DNA of 64,000 nucleotides from Thalassotalea sp. PS06. Its GTDB lineage: Bacteria; Pseudomonadota; Gammaproteobacteria; Enterobacterales; Alteromonadaceae. Positions 9,274 through 18,569 of this stretch are shown piece after piece. The notes under the pieces are model-generated. The model made no database searches and had not been told where the DNA came from. It saw only the letters and a list, made by a program, of their open reading frames with translations. Location of the stretch: NCBI RefSeq assembly GCF_007197775.1, contig NZ_CP041638.1, positions 1,984,001 through 2,048,000 on the forward strand, written 5' to 3'. Both the position numbers and the translations under genes were made by a program. Positions within the stretch are counted from its first letter, which is position 1, and every line of letters starts with the position of its first letter.

Positions 9274-9341
9274 CGTCATTCCGGACTTCGATCCGGAATC
9301 TCAAGTTAGGTATACAGATACCGGCCTTCGCTGGTATGACG
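9274..9341 (+). repeat. REP-like palindromic unit E (68 bp)
   Basis: A fifth copy of the unit seen at 6956-7361, with outer arms CGTCATTCC and GGTATGACG. Its hairpins are CCGGACTTCGATCCGG and ACCGGCCTTCGCTGGT. It is isolated, 46 bp before the purC stop codon on the opposite strand. Confidence 0.8.
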
Positions 9342-9387
9342 GTATATGAAGGCTTGCCGCTGCGGCTAAAAGCTAAAGATTATGGAT

Positions 9388-10494
9388 TTAATCAATCAAG
9401 CCATAATCTTTGCTTAAAATCTCGACGATTTCCGCTTTCGGATTATCACTGATAACGATATCTTCGCCAGTGATCTTCTCGGCAATACCCACATAGGTTT
9501 TAGAAACCTGCATCAACACCTCTGCCGGTAGAGCATTGTCGCGAGCTAACGCTTCGCGCTCATCCATACGATCTTTGTTTAAAAGAATGTCAGGATCCGG
9601 GAAGTGGCTTAATAGTAGCTGACGGAAGCCTTCTTTCGAATTCTCAACAATATTACCCTGGCGGTACTGTTCACCGTCCCAAATACGCGACGAATCGGGC
9701 GTGCCAACCTCGTCCATGTAAATCAGCTTGTCATTACCATCAACATCTTTAACGTAACCAAACTCAAACTTGGTATCGACAAAGATTTGATCAAGTTTTG
9801 CAAGTTCACCACTGATTAACGAAAAGCCTTCTTTTAATAACTTTTCATACAAGGCAATATCCGCTACCGATTCAAAGTTAAACGCCTGGTGGTTGTCTTC
9901 AATATTTTTGCGGGTAATGTTTACATCATCCTGAGCAGGAACCCCTTCGATACCCTCTAAAATACCTTTGGTAGACGGCGTAATCAGCAGCTCTGGAAGT
10001 TTTTGGTCGCGACCTAAACCATCGCTAATTTCGATACCACAGAACTCTCGCTCGCCCTTCTCATAGGAGCGCCACATAGAACCGGTAATGTATTGACGAG
10101 CAATTGCTTCAATTTTTACCGGTTTAGCTTTTTGTACGATCCATACAAACGGATGGGGAATATCAAGAATGTGGCTGTCGGCCAGACCATTTTCTTTAAA
10201 GAGTTTGAACCAATGGTTAGAGATAGCGTTTAGCGCGGCACCCTTTCCTGGTACGCCCTGAATACCGCCTTCACCACGCCAGATGCAGTCAAATGCAGAG
10301 ATACGGTCAGAAATGACCATAATAGCAAGTGGCGTATCAGCGGGTACTTGATAACCCTTTTCTTTAATAAGACGGGCAGAATCTTCGGCGGTTAACCAGT
10401 ATACACTGCGCACTTTACCACTGTGAACTGGCGCGTCGGTGCGAATTGGCAGGTCGTTGTTTACAGCTAAAACTTTATCGGCAAGGTTCATCAC
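9388..10494 (-). CDS. purC: Phosphoribosylaminoimidazole-succinocarboxamide synthase (SAICAR synthase)
   Basis: PurC joins CAIR and aspartate with ATP to make SAICAR in de novo purine synthesis. The 368-residue protein is the long form found in Vibrio and Alteromonadales rather than the 237-residue E. coli form. Seen in sequence: the N-terminal nucleotide-binding segment [47 protein letters not shown], and [33 protein letters not shown]. It is transcribed alone, just downstream of the rplT terminator, on the same strand. Confidence 0.96.
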   Translation of the reverse strand: MMNLADKVLAVNNDLPIRTDAPVHSGKVRSVYWLTAEDSARLIKEKGYQVPADTPLAIMVISDRISAFDCIWRGEGGIQGVPGKGAALNAISNHWFKLFKENGLADSHILDIPHPFVWIVQKAKPVKIEAIARQYITGSMWRSYEKGEREFCGIEISDGLGRDQKLPELLITPSTKGILEGIEGVPAQDDVNITRKNIEDNHQAFNFESVADIALYEKLLKEGFSLISGELAKLDQIFVDTKFEFGYVKDVDGNDKLIYMDEVGTPDSSRIWDGEQYRQGNIVENSKEGFRQLLLSHFPDPDILLNKDRMDEREALARDNALPAEVLMQVSKTYVGIAEKITGEDIVISDNPKAEIVEILSKDYGLID

Positions 10495-10586
10495 TCTTTC
10501 CTAACAAATATATCTGGGCGATATAGTAAAGATTGTTCTATTTATTGGTAAAGCTTTTATTAAAAAAACCTTACCGAAAAATAGAA

Positions 10587-10606
10587 AAGGACGCCGAAGC
10601 GTCCTT
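10587..10606 (-). terminator. Rho-independent terminator of the thrS-infC-rpmI-rplT operon
   Basis: On the minus strand the hairpin is AAGGACGC-TTCG-GCGTCCTT followed by TTCTATTTTT. It has an eight-pair stem and a UUCG tetraloop. It lies 20 bp after the rplT stop codon. Confidence 0.85.
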
Positions 10607-10626
10607 ATCTGTCAAAGTCTTTACGA

Positions 10627-10989
<363 letters not shown>

Positions 10990-11001
10990 CTACTCCTCTA
11001 A

Positions 11002-11199
11002 TTAAGCGTAAGGTAACATTGATACGACTGACTTGATGTCAGACTTAGCAACCATGCTTTTCGCACGTAAGTGACGCTTAACTTTGGTACGTCTTTTAGT
11101 CAAGATGTGACGTAGACCGGCTTGTTTGCATTTGAAACCGCCAGAAGCAGTTTTCTTAAAGCGCTTTGCAGCACCTTTATTGCTTTTCATTTTAGGCAT
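11002..11199 (-). CDS. rpmI: 50S ribosomal protein L35
   Basis: A 65-residue, very basic protein starting [20 protein letters not shown], diagnostic of L35. It lies between infC and rplT in the conserved order. A 140-bp leader with inverted repeats separates it from infC and may hold the L20 repression site. Confidence 0.99.
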   Translation of the reverse strand: MPKMKSNKGAAKRFKKTASGGFKCKQAGLRHILTKRRTKVKRHLRAKSMVAKSDIKSVVSMLPYA

Positions 11200-11235
11200 G
11201 GAAATAACTCCGCATTGTTAATGCCAAAAAATAAA

Positions 11236-11323
11236 GTAACCTGGGGCGAATCGTAAACGATTACTTGTAGGCCTCGGTTACCAACGAATCGATAATAGTG
11301 GTGAATACCAGCAAGCTGGTATT
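11236..11323 (-). promoter_or_regulatory. Structured infC-rpmI spacer, candidate L20 repression site
   Basis: The 140-bp spacer between infC and rpmI holds three nested or adjacent inverted repeats. They are GTAACC (11236-11241) with GGTTAC (11276-11281), AATCGT-AA-ACGATT (11249-11262), and a nine-pair perfect hairpin AATACCAGC-AA-GCTGGTATT (11304-11323). In E. coli, L20 binds a structured region at this place and represses rpmI-rplT translation. That this spacer does the same is inference from position and structure. None of the hairpins is followed by a T run on the minus strand, so a terminator is unlikely. Confidence 0.5.
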
Positions 11324-11339
11324 ACTTTTAGACCAGTTA

Positions 11340-11882
11340 TTATCGCTTAATAGGGGCTAGGACCATCACCATTTGTCGGCCTTCCACCCGTTTAGGGAAA
11401 GACTCAACCTGAGCAATATCTTCCAAATCGTTTTTAACGCGAGTCAGAAGTTCAATACCCAGTTCCTGGTGCGCCATTTCACGACCGCGGAAACGCAATG
11501 TAACCTTGGCCTTGTCGCCGCCTTCGAGGAAACGCTTCAGGTTGCGTAGTTTGACCTGATAATCGCCCTCATCAGTTCCAGGTCGGAATTTGATTTCCTT
11601 AACCTGGATCTGCTTTTGCTTTTTACGCTGTTCTTTAAGCTCTTTACTCTTTTCGTAAAGGAACTTACCGTAATCCATTACTCGACATACTGGTGGTTTG
11701 GCTGTAGGACTGATTTCAACCAGATCGACACCGGCAGCTTCTGCCCTATCGAGAGCTTCATTCAGAGAAACAATACCTGCTGCTTCTCCATCAATATCAA
11801 TCAAACGAATTTCTTGAGCGGTAATTGCGCCATTCAGTTTGTGTTGCGGCTCTTTTTGTCCGCCTCTTTGACCACCTTTAAT
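11340..11882 (-). CDS. infC: Translation initiation factor IF-3 (AUU start)
   Basis: IF-3 binds the 30S subunit, prevents premature 50S joining and checks the initiator tRNA and start codon. The frame extends upstream of the first standard start codon to ATT at complement 11880-11882, preceded by AGGAGG eight bases away. That gives 180 residues, the same as E. coli IF-3, beginning (M)[19 protein letters not shown] initiation is the known basis of IF-3 autocontrol. The core [19 protein letters not shown] and the C-terminal domain are complete. The start lies 20 bp after the thrS stop. Confidence 0.95.
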   Translation of the reverse strand: MKGGQRGGQKEPQHKLNGAITAQEIRLIDIDGEAAGIVSLNEALDRAEAAGVDLVEISPTAKPPVCRVMDYGKFLYEKSKELKEQRKKQKQIQVKEIKFRPGTDEGDYQVKLRNLKRFLEGGDKAKVTLRFRGREMAHQELGIELLTRVKNDLEDIAQVESFPKRVEGRQMVMVLAPIKR

Positions 11883-11902
11883 AGTCGGTTCCTCCTAAAG
11901 AA

Positions 11903-13819
11903 CTATGCTTGCGTCCGTGATTTAACTTCATTATTCAATTGCTTAATGAAATCATCCACCGACAGTTTTCCTAAATCGTCACCTTTACGTGTACGCACGG
12001 CAATTTCGCCGTTTTCCATTTCTTTATCACCTACAACTAGTAAGTATGGAACACGTTTTAAGGTATGCTCGCGGATTTTAAAGCCAATCTTCTCATTGCG
12101 CAAGTCTGCTTTGGCTCTAAAACCGTTTTCTTTCAATTTTTTTACAACATCATTACAGTAATCTGACTGCTTATCGGTGATATTCATCACCACTGCCTGA
12201 GTCGGTGCTAACCATAATGGTAGCTTACCTTCGTACTCTTCAATCAGGATACCGATGAATCGTTCTAATGAACCTAAGATTGCACGGTGGATCATTACCG
12301 GCTCATGACGCTCACCGTCTTCACCAATATAAGATGCTCCCAGGCGACCCGGCATAGAGAAATCTAGCTGGATAGTACCGCACTGCCATGCACGACCAAG
12401 ACAATCGTGAAGCGTAAACTCGATCTTCGGACCGTAGAATGCACCCTCACCTACCTGGATTTCGTACTTGATGCCGTTTGCTTCAAGCGCGTGTGCCAGA
12501 GACTGCTCAGCTTTGTCCCAGATTTCATCAGAACCTACACGTTGTTCCGGACGCGTTGATAGCTTGATATCAATGTCTTCAAAACCAAACGTTTTGTAAG
12601 TATCAAATACCATCTCGATACATGCCGATACTTCATCCTGGATCTGCTCTTCGGTACAGAATACGTGGGCATCATCCTGAGTGAATGAACGCACGCGCAT
12701 CAGACCGTGTAAAGAACCCGATGGTTCATTACGGTGTACCAGACCAAATTCTGCCATACGATATGGCAGGTCACGGTAAGACTTCAGACCCTGGTTGAAG
12801 ATCTGTAGGTGACCCGGACAGTTCATCGGCTTAACCGCGTAAGTACGCTTCTCAGATTCCGTTGAGAAAATCATATCGCCGTACTTGTCCCAGTGACCGG
12901 ATTTTTCCCACATGCCAACATCAAGAATGAGCGGCGCACGAACTTCTTCATAGCCGTACTTCACTAATTGCTCACGCATGTAATCTTCAAGCGTCTTGTA
13001 GATTGTCCAGCCATCGTTGTGCCAGAACACCATACCCGGTGCTTCCGCCTGCCAGTGGAATAAGTCTAAGGCTTTACCGATTTTACGGTGATCACGCTTT
13101 TCTGCTTCCGCTAAACGCTGGATATAAGCTTTTAATTGCTTCTTATCTGCCCAGGCTGTGCCGTAGATACGCTGCAACATTTTGTTGTCGCTGTCGCCAC
13201 GCCAGTATGCACCGGAGACATTCATTAATTTAAAGTGATGGCAATGGCGCATATTCGGTACGTGTGGGCCACGACACATATCAATGTATTCTTCGTGGTG
13301 GTACAAACCTGGCGTGTCATCACGAGAAATGTTCTCGTCTAAGATTTCCATCTTATACGTTTCGCCACGTTGTTCAAACGTATCGCGGGCTTGTTGCCAT
13401 GAAACGGTCTTTTTAACAACGTCATAGTTTGTCTTGGCAAGCTCAAGCATACGCTTTTCAAGCTTTTCCAAGTCTTCATCATTAAGCTTTTGCTCAAGAT
13501 CTACGTCGTAATAAAAGCCATTGTCGATAACCGGACCAATTGCCATTTTTGTATCCGGCCATAACTGCTTAATTGCATGCCCTAATAAGTGAGCACATGA
13601 ATGGCGGATAATCTCCAGACCGTCAGCGTCTTTAGAGGTGATAAGTTGCAGTTTGCTATCTTCGGTGATTAATTCGCAAGCGTCTTTCAACTCGCCATTA
13701 ACACGACCAGCGATGGTTGCTTTTGCAAGACCCGGGCCGATGTCCAATGCGACTTGCATGATAGAAACGTCGTTTTCGAAACTGCGCTGACTGCCGTCAG
13801 GAAGCGTAATGATTGGCAT
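11903..13819 (-). CDS. thrS: Threonyl-tRNA synthetase
   Basis: Attaches threonine to tRNA-Thr. The 638-residue protein has an N-terminal TGS domain (about 1-61), the editing domain with [10 protein letters not shown], and the class II catalytic core with [10 protein letters not shown] (zinc-binding Cys), [15 protein letters not shown] and the C-terminal anticodon domain ([10 protein letters not shown] onward). Length is close to E. coli (642). It is the first gene of the operon. The leader carries a likely translational operator. Confidence 0.98.
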   Translation of the reverse strand: MPIITLPDGSQRSFENDVSIMQVALDIGPGLAKATIAGRVNGELKDACELITEDSKLQLITSKDADGLEIIRHSCAHLLGHAIKQLWPDTKMAIGPVIDNGFYYDVDLEQKLNDEDLEKLEKRMLELAKTNYDVVKKTVSWQQARDTFEQRGETYKMEILDENISRDDTPGLYHHEEYIDMCRGPHVPNMRHCHHFKLMNVSGAYWRGDSDNKMLQRIYGTAWADKKQLKAYIQRLAEAEKRDHRKIGKALDLFHWQAEAPGMVFWHNDGWTIYKTLEDYMREQLVKYGYEEVRAPLILDVGMWEKSGHWDKYGDMIFSTESEKRTYAVKPMNCPGHLQIFNQGLKSYRDLPYRMAEFGLVHRNEPSGSLHGLMRVRSFTQDDAHVFCTEEQIQDEVSACIEMVFDTYKTFGFEDIDIKLSTRPEQRVGSDEIWDKAEQSLAHALEANGIKYEIQVGEGAFYGPKIEFTLHDCLGRAWQCGTIQLDFSMPGRLGASYIGEDGERHEPVMIHRAILGSLERFIGILIEEYEGKLPLWLAPTQAVVMNITDKQSDYCNDVVKKLKENGFRAKADLRNEKIGFKIREHTLKRVPYLLVVGDKEMENGEIAVRTRKGDDLGKLSVDDFIKQLNNEVKSRTQA

Positions 13820-13837
13820 AAAAAATCCTCAACAGTG

Positions 13838-13858
13838 GTGACACATACGTAATGCCAC
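13838..13858 (-). promoter_or_regulatory. thrS translational operator: tRNA-Thr anticodon-arm mimic
   Basis: On the minus strand, 19-39 bases before the thrS ATG, the mRNA can form GUGGCAU-UACGUAU-GUGUCAC. This is a seven-pair stem (two G-U pairs) with a seven-base loop that has CGU exactly in the anticodon position. CGU is a tRNA-Thr anticodon. The ribosome binding site GAGGA follows eight bases later. In E. coli ThrRS represses its own mRNA through such a mimic just upstream of the binding site. Structure is seen; function here is inferred by homology. Confidence 0.7.
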
Positions 13859-14155
13859 TTGTTTTAATTAAACAAATAATCAGGCACAGAGCCTGAAGAA
13901 ATAATAAATTTTGATTTCCCGACGCGCGATGAACTTACATTGCCATCAATTACGTACAGGAATAAGGCGAGCAATATAGGGGAAAATCCGTTAATTTGCA
14001 ATGGATAACAAATAGTTTGCTGGATTCCCATAGTCTCCTGACTGATTCGTTCGACTTGCTAAATAATTTTTTCACCGATATAACGGTCTTATACTCATTA
14101 CGGCTCATCACTAATCGTTAACGATCAGATGCTGTGTTAACTGCAGGAGGTAAAC

Positions 14156-14869
14156 ATGATAATCAAAGCGCTCTTAAAGCTTCTATTGATCTCATTGTTT
14201 CTCACGCCTGCACTCGGCGTTCATAAAGCAACTGCAGCAGACAAAGCATCTGAAACAGAAAAAACCAAAGCACAAGTATCGATGCCCTGGTATACCCACT
14301 CTCAAAATGACTGGGCCTGGATCCAGTATCGCGACCACCCTGAAACCGGATTTGTGCAAATAAAAGCGAACCTCACCCTTAATGCCAAGTTAAAACGAGT
14401 ACGATATCTGTTGACAGATAAAACAGCCGCTTTGACCTGGGTCGAAGGCGTGAAACGAATCGTTGTGCTTGAACAGCAACAAGGTAGTCGCGTGCAACTG
14501 GTGGTGTTAGATCCAATTTGGCCGGTTGAACCCAGAGAAATGCTTACTAGCAACACCATTCGTGAAAGCGATGATGAGTTTATGATTGAGGTTGAAGATC
14601 ATAATCAATACCTTAAGCCCAATCCAAACCGCATTCGCGTCGAACAGGTTAACGTCACCTGGCAGGTTAAACAAACCGAAGACAATATTGTCGATGTTCA
14701 GTATCGCGGTTATTTCCAGCCTGGAGGAAGCCTGCCGGCATGGCTGAGCAACGAGATATTTTTAATCTTAATAAGCGACAGCCTTGCTAACTTAAAGGGC
14801 GTTGTCGAGGGCACTCAGGTGGCGCAATCAAATATAAGTGACAGTTCAAAAACCTCTCCAACACCTTAA
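14156..14869 (+). CDS. START-domain lipid-binding-like protein, exported
   Basis: A 237-residue protein with a signal peptide (about 1-28, cleavage after KATAA). The mature part reads as a START-type fold: WYTHSQNDWAWIQYRD, VQIKANLTLNAKLKRVRYLLTD, then VEGVKRIVVLEQQ and GSLPAWLSNEIFLILISDSLANLKGVV, the typical closing helix. START domains bind lipids or other hydrophobic ligands in a deep pocket. The ligand here is unknown, and the signal peptide points to the periplasm. The ATG has a strong GGAGG site seven bases upstream. It stands alone, divergent from thrS. Confidence 0.75.
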   Translation: MIIKALLKLLLISLFLTPALGVHKATAADKASETEKTKAQVSMPWYTHSQNDWAWIQYRDHPETGFVQIKANLTLNAKLKRVRYLLTDKTAALTWVEGVKRIVVLEQQQGSRVQLVVLDPIWPVEPREMLTSNTIRESDDEFMIEVEDHNQYLKPNPNRIRVEQVNVTWQVKQTEDNIVDVQYRGYFQPGGSLPAWLSNEIFLILISDSLANLKGVVEGTQVAQSNISDSSKTSPTP

Positions 14870-15084
14870 CTCGTTGTTTTTGCAACGCTATTTGTTGAAT
14901 CTGAACTTCAGACGTAACAAATAGTGGTCAGCAAGGAATGCGCAAGAAGTCGAATTAAGAACTGAGGATGAAAACTTTTTTCCCTGTTTGCGACAATCCT
15001 CATAAAAAGCGCCGAGAGAGCATGGGAACTCTTCTATAATTTAAACAATTTCGTATATCAATAATTCGTCACAACGGAGTAAGT

Positions 15085-15981
15085 ATGTGGTCTGCCATTG
15101 CTGATGAGATCTCACAAACCCTAAAGCTTGATTTAGCCTTTACCGAACCGGAAAAAGTCACTGGTGGCGATATCAACGCCTCATTCCGATTATCTGCCGG
15201 CGAACAACACTTCTTCGTTAAAACCAATAATCCTGCTCAATTGCTAAATTTTCAGACCGAAATGTATTCACTTGAGCATCTGAGCCAGGGCAGCGATTTT
15301 GTGATCCCAGATGTCATCTGCTGTGGGTTATCGGATGATGCGAGTTTCTTAGTACTGCAGTATTTAGAGCTGTTACCTCATCCTGTCAATGGCGAACAAA
15401 GTGGCGCCAACAGCCCCTGGTTCAACATGGGTAAAAGCCTGGCGTTGATGCATCAAAATAATCAGCAAGGTGAATTTGGTTGGAGCGAAGATAACTTTAT
15501 CGGCACCACGGCTCAGGCAAACCCCTGGCAGAAAAACTGGAGCACGTTTTTTTCCGAGCAACGATTAGGTGTGCAACTTCAGGAGCTGGCAAACCGCGGC
15601 ATCGAACTCACAAATATTGAAATGTTTGTGCAGCACTGTCAGCAATTACTCAGCCATCATCACCCTAAGCCTTGTCTGCTGCATGGCGATCTTTGGCAAG
15701 GCAACGTCGGATTTACCAACAAAGGCCCAAGTATTTACGATCCTTCCTGTTACTACGGCGATCCCGAAGTAGACATTGCCATGAGCGAGCTATTTGGACA
15801 GTTCCCGACTCCATTTTATCAAGGCTATGAAAGCGTTACGCCATTAAGAAAAAATTATGAAAAGCGTAAGCTTATTTACAACGCCTACCATATTTTCAAT
15901 CACGCCAATTTGTTTGGCGGCATTTATCTCGAGCAAGCCAAAGATATTATTGTCACGATTCGTAAAATGGAGATTGGGTAA
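15085..15981 (+). CDS. Fructosamine kinase family protein (YniA-like)
   Basis: A 298-residue kinase-fold protein. Members phosphorylate ketosamines or ribulosamines and are thought to repair glycated proteins. Seen: GGDINASFRLSAGEQHFFVKTN (nucleotide-binding region with the lysine), HGDLWQGNVGFT (catalytic loop HGDxxxxN), and YDPSCYYGDPEVDIAMSELF (metal-binding aspartate). The end is complete. It is followed after 54 bp by a CPXCG cysteine-rich gene on the same strand. Confidence in the family is high; the substrate is not known. Confidence 0.9.
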   Translation: MWSAIADEISQTLKLDLAFTEPEKVTGGDINASFRLSAGEQHFFVKTNNPAQLLNFQTEMYSLEHLSQGSDFVIPDVICCGLSDDASFLVLQYLELLPHPVNGEQSGANSPWFNMGKSLALMHQNNQQGEFGWSEDNFIGTTAQANPWQKNWSTFFSEQRLGVQLQELANRGIELTNIEMFVQHCQQLLSHHHPKPCLLHGDLWQGNVGFTNKGPSIYDPSCYYGDPEVDIAMSELFGQFPTPFYQGYESVTPLRKNYEKRKLIYNAYHIFNHANLFGGIYLEQAKDIIVTIRKMEIG

Positions 15982-16035
15982 TTTAAAAAATTAGGCCCAT
16001 AATTACTGCTGTACCTTGTGTTTTAGGAGTTGGTC

Positions 16036-16242
16036 ATGCCACAACATATCAGCCGAAAAATTATAGAATGTCCCCATTGCGGTCACCATCTTGCGGTTAC
16101 CATAGACACCACACAAGGGGATCAAAATTACTACGAATCCTGTCCCACTTGTTGCAATGATATTCATATGAACATGCACATCGACGATTATCATCAATCG
16201 ATAATGTTGAGAATCGACGCCGACGACGAGCAGATCTTTTAG
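16036..16242 (+). CDS. CPXCG motif cysteine-rich small protein
   Basis: A 68-residue protein with two CxxC pairs, CPHCG near residue 14 and CPTCC near residue 43, suggesting one zinc ribbon. Function is unknown. The ATG at 16036 is preferred over an in-frame TTG at 16030 because AGGAG ends six bases before the ATG. Its stop overlaps the stop of ribE, which is convergent, by four bases. Confidence 0.85.
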   Translation: MPQHISRKIIECPHCGHHLAVTIDTTQGDQNYYESCPTCCNDIHMNMHIDDYHQSIMLRIDADDEQIF

Positions 16243-16868
16243 GTTAACTTTTTCTCGGCCATGATACGCTCAATGGTATCGACAATGGTCATGGTTTGTT
16301 GGTCAATTTCAATATTGGCTTTGTCCCCTATTTTGAAACTTTCCAGGTTGGTACGCTCCAGTGTTTCCGGTATTAGATGCAAGTCGAATGTATCTTCTGC
16401 GACATTCCCTAACGTCAGGCTCGCACCGTTTACGGCAATAAAGCCTTTACGAAGAATATACGGACGCCATTGTGGCGCAAATGAAAACGTCATTTGATAA
16501 TTATCTTGGGTCTTTACTACGTCTTTCAATGTCGCCTGATCGTGGATATGTCCACTGACAATATGACCACCAACCTCATCGCCATAGCGCATTGAACGTT
16601 CAAGATTGAGCCAGCTGCCCTGGTTTAGCTCGCCAAGGTTAGTCAACCGCAGCGTTTCGTCAATCACGTCAAAGTGCAAAATAGCCGTCGTCTCACATTG
16701 TTGTTCAACCTCAACCACGGTTAAACAAACGCCATTACAGGCAACGCTGGCGCCAAGTTGTAAATTTTCACTAAACGACTGAGGCACAGATACCCGAATA
16801 TGAAGAAAATCTTTACGCTCTTGAACCTCGATAACTTGCGCTTTTATTTGCACAATTCCTGTAAACAT
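16239..16868 (-). CDS. ribE: Riboflavin synthase, alpha subunit
   Basis: Dismutates two 6,7-dimethyl-8-ribityllumazine molecules to riboflavin and a pyrimidine, the last step of riboflavin synthesis. The 209-residue protein starts with the family mark MFTGIVQ and has two lumazine-binding repeats (about 1-97 and 98-195). The second repeat carries GGHIVSGHIH, and further on there is KGFIAVNGASLTL. It is divergent from the MATE gene, the same arrangement as E. coli ribC (ribE) and mdtK. Confidence 0.96.
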   Translation of the reverse strand: MFTGIVQIKAQVIEVQERKDFLHIRVSVPQSFSENLQLGASVACNGVCLTVVEVEQQCETTAILHFDVIDETLRLTNLGELNQGSWLNLERSMRYGDEVGGHIVSGHIHDQATLKDVVKTQDNYQMTFSFAPQWRPYILRKGFIAVNGASLTLGNVAEDTFDLHLIPETLERTNLESFKIGDKANIEIDQQTMTIVDTIERIMAEKKLT

Positions 16869-16916
16869 ATATGATCCTCATTCCTCAATTGCCGTTATTA
16901 TCTTATCTTTAATCGC

Positions 16917-18290
16917 ATGACTCTAGATAAATTTTTCTCCGATACCCGTTCTCTCATAAAATTGGCCTACCCAATTTTGATCGCCCAGCTTATTCAAAAC
17001 TTAATGAGCTTTGCCGATACCGTTATGGCAGGTAGAGTCAGCGCCACTGATATGGCCGCTGTTGCGGTAGCCAGTAGTGTCTGGTTGCCAATAATTCTCA
17101 CCATCTATGGGGTGATCATGGCGCTGTCGGCCATAGTATCGCAACATTCAGGACGAAAAAATTATTCTGGTATCGCCAGAGCTACCATTCAAACCGGTTG
17201 GATAGCGGTGATCCTATCCATTTTGGTGATCGGGTTATTTTATGGCTTGAAGCCTTTAATCGAACCGCATCTGAGCCTGGAGCCAAAACTGCAGCAACTG
17301 ATGCTTGATTACCTGGGCTACATTGTCTGGGGTGGCCCGGGCTTTTGTTTATATGTTGTGCTGCGTAATTTTGCCGAAGGCATGAGCTACACCAAACCGA
17401 CAATGATCATCTCTATTATCGGCTTAATCATCAACATACCGGCCAACTATGTGTTTATTTATGGAGAGTTTGGCTTCCCTGAATTAGGTGGTGCTGGTTG
17501 CGGGATTGCAACCGCCATCGTTTATTGGGCGATGTTTTTAGGCATGCTTGTTTATGTGTGGTTGTCTAAAAACCTTAAAAAAGTTCAGCTTCGCTCGGCC
17601 ATTAACTGGCCGGATTTTCAGGAAATTATCAGTATCTTAAAACTTGGTGTGCCAATCGCATTATCGTTATTGTTTGAAGTGTCACTGTTTTCAGTGGTGG
17701 CAATCATACTGGCGCCGTTTGGATCTGAAATCGTTGCCAGCCATCAGATAGCGATAAACTTCTCCGGCATGATATTTATGGTTCCCCTGTCTATTGCTAT
17801 GGCGGTTACCATCAAAGTCGGTTTTGCCGTAGGCGAGAATAAACTGGAAGATGCAAAACGTATGTGTGCAACTAGCATGTGGCTAGGCTTTCTCATTGCT
17901 GTAGTCACCGCCAGCGGCACGATAATTTTCCGCGAGCAAATTGCCTTAATCTATACGACTGAAACGGCTGTGGTCTCACTTGCCGCGAATCTGATGTTCC
18001 TGGCAGCTCTGTTCCAATTTTCGGACTTTATCCAGGTAATTTCCGCCGGCGCATTACGTGGTTACAAAGATACCAAATCGATACTTTACATTACCTTTGT
18101 ATCCTACTGGATTGTCGGTTTATCATTAGGTTTAATACTTGGCATAACCGACTGGATAGTACCGCAAATGGGTCCTGCCGGGTTCTGGATTGGCTTTATC
18201 CTCGGTTTAACAAACGCCGCAATATTCCTGGCCTGGCGTCTAAAGGTGATTCAACGTCGCGCCAAATTAGGTTTGTTGGCGACAAGTTAA
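16917..18290 (+). CDS. MATE family multidrug efflux transporter (NorM/MdtK type)
   Basis: A 457-residue membrane protein with about 12 hydrophobic segments in two similar halves. MATE proteins expel cationic drugs or metabolites using a Na+ or H+ gradient. The N-terminus (LIKLAYPILIAQLIQNLMSFADTVMAGR) and the second-half counterpart (LKLGVPIALSLLFEVSLFSVVAIILA) fit the NorM branch. The neighbours, divergent ribE and tRNA-Val(GAC), match the mdtK locus of E. coli, supporting the NorM/MdtK assignment. Confidence 0.93.
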   Translation: MTLDKFFSDTRSLIKLAYPILIAQLIQNLMSFADTVMAGRVSATDMAAVAVASSVWLPIILTIYGVIMALSAIVSQHSGRKNYSGIARATIQTGWIAVILSILVIGLFYGLKPLIEPHLSLEPKLQQLMLDYLGYIVWGGPGFCLYVVLRNFAEGMSYTKPTMIISIIGLIINIPANYVFIYGEFGFPELGGAGCGIATAIVYWAMFLGMLVYVWLSKNLKKVQLRSAINWPDFQEIISILKLGVPIALSLLFEVSLFSVVAIILAPFGSEIVASHQIAINFSGMIFMVPLSIAMAVTIKVGFAVGENKLEDAKRMCATSMWLGFLIAVVTASGTIIFREQIALIYTTETAVVSLAANLMFLAALFQFSDFIQVISAGALRGYKDTKSILYITFVSYWIVGLSLGLILGITDWIVPQMGPAGFWIGFILGLTNAAIFLAWRLKVIQRRAKLGLLATS

Positions 18291-18361
18291 TCGATGACAA
18301 TCACGGTTGCTGAAGATTTATGCAAACAAACCTGTTTTTGCAAAAATCTTTATAAAAGCAC

Positions 18362-18390
18362 TTGCAAGGATTCATATCAGCCATTAACAT
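18362..18390 (+). promoter_or_regulatory. Possible sigma-70 promoter of tRNA-Val
   Basis: TTGCAA (18362-18367) and TAACAT (18385-18390) are separated by 17 bp and lie about 44 bp before the tRNA. The match is moderate. Confidence 0.4.
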
Positions 18391-18433
18391 AGCCGCCGTT
18401 GAGTCACAAAGCGACGCTTAATTGACTAACAGT

Positions 18434-18510
18434 ACGACCGTAGCTCAGCTGGTTAGAGCACTACCTTGACATGGTAGGGGTCGGTGGTTCGAGTCCACTC
18501 GGTCGTACCA
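18434..18510 (+). tRNA. tRNA-Val (anticodon GAC)
   Basis: A 77-base cloverleaf. The acceptor arms are ACGACCG and CGGTCGT. The D arm has TAGCTCAGCTGGTTAGAGCA. The anticodon stem CTACC/GGTAG has loop TTGACAT, and the T loop is TTCGAGT. The CCA end is encoded. Only one copy is present here; E. coli has a pair (valV, valW) at the equivalent site. Confidence 0.97.
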
Positions 18511-18522
18511 AATCGAATTTAA

Positions 18523-18550
18523 AAAAAAGCAGCCGTATGGCTGCTTTTTT
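18523..18550 (+). terminator. Rho-independent terminator after tRNA-Val
   Basis: The stem AAAAAAGCAGCC/GGCTGCTTTTTT with loop GTAT begins 13 bases after the tRNA. It has T and A runs on both sides and could also end transcription of the convergent serine hydrolase gene. Confidence 0.85.
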
Positions 18551-18569
18551 CGTTTCTGATTTAACAAAG

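Noticed and set aside
15040..15050. TATAAT before the fructosamine kinase gene as a full promoter
   Set aside because: The -10 is good but no -35 with a 16-18 bp spacing was found, so I did not list it.
18434..18510. tRNA-Val as an attachment site for an integrated element
   Set aside because: No integrase or repeated tRNA 3' end was seen downstream; the serine hydrolase and purU look like ordinary chromosome genes.
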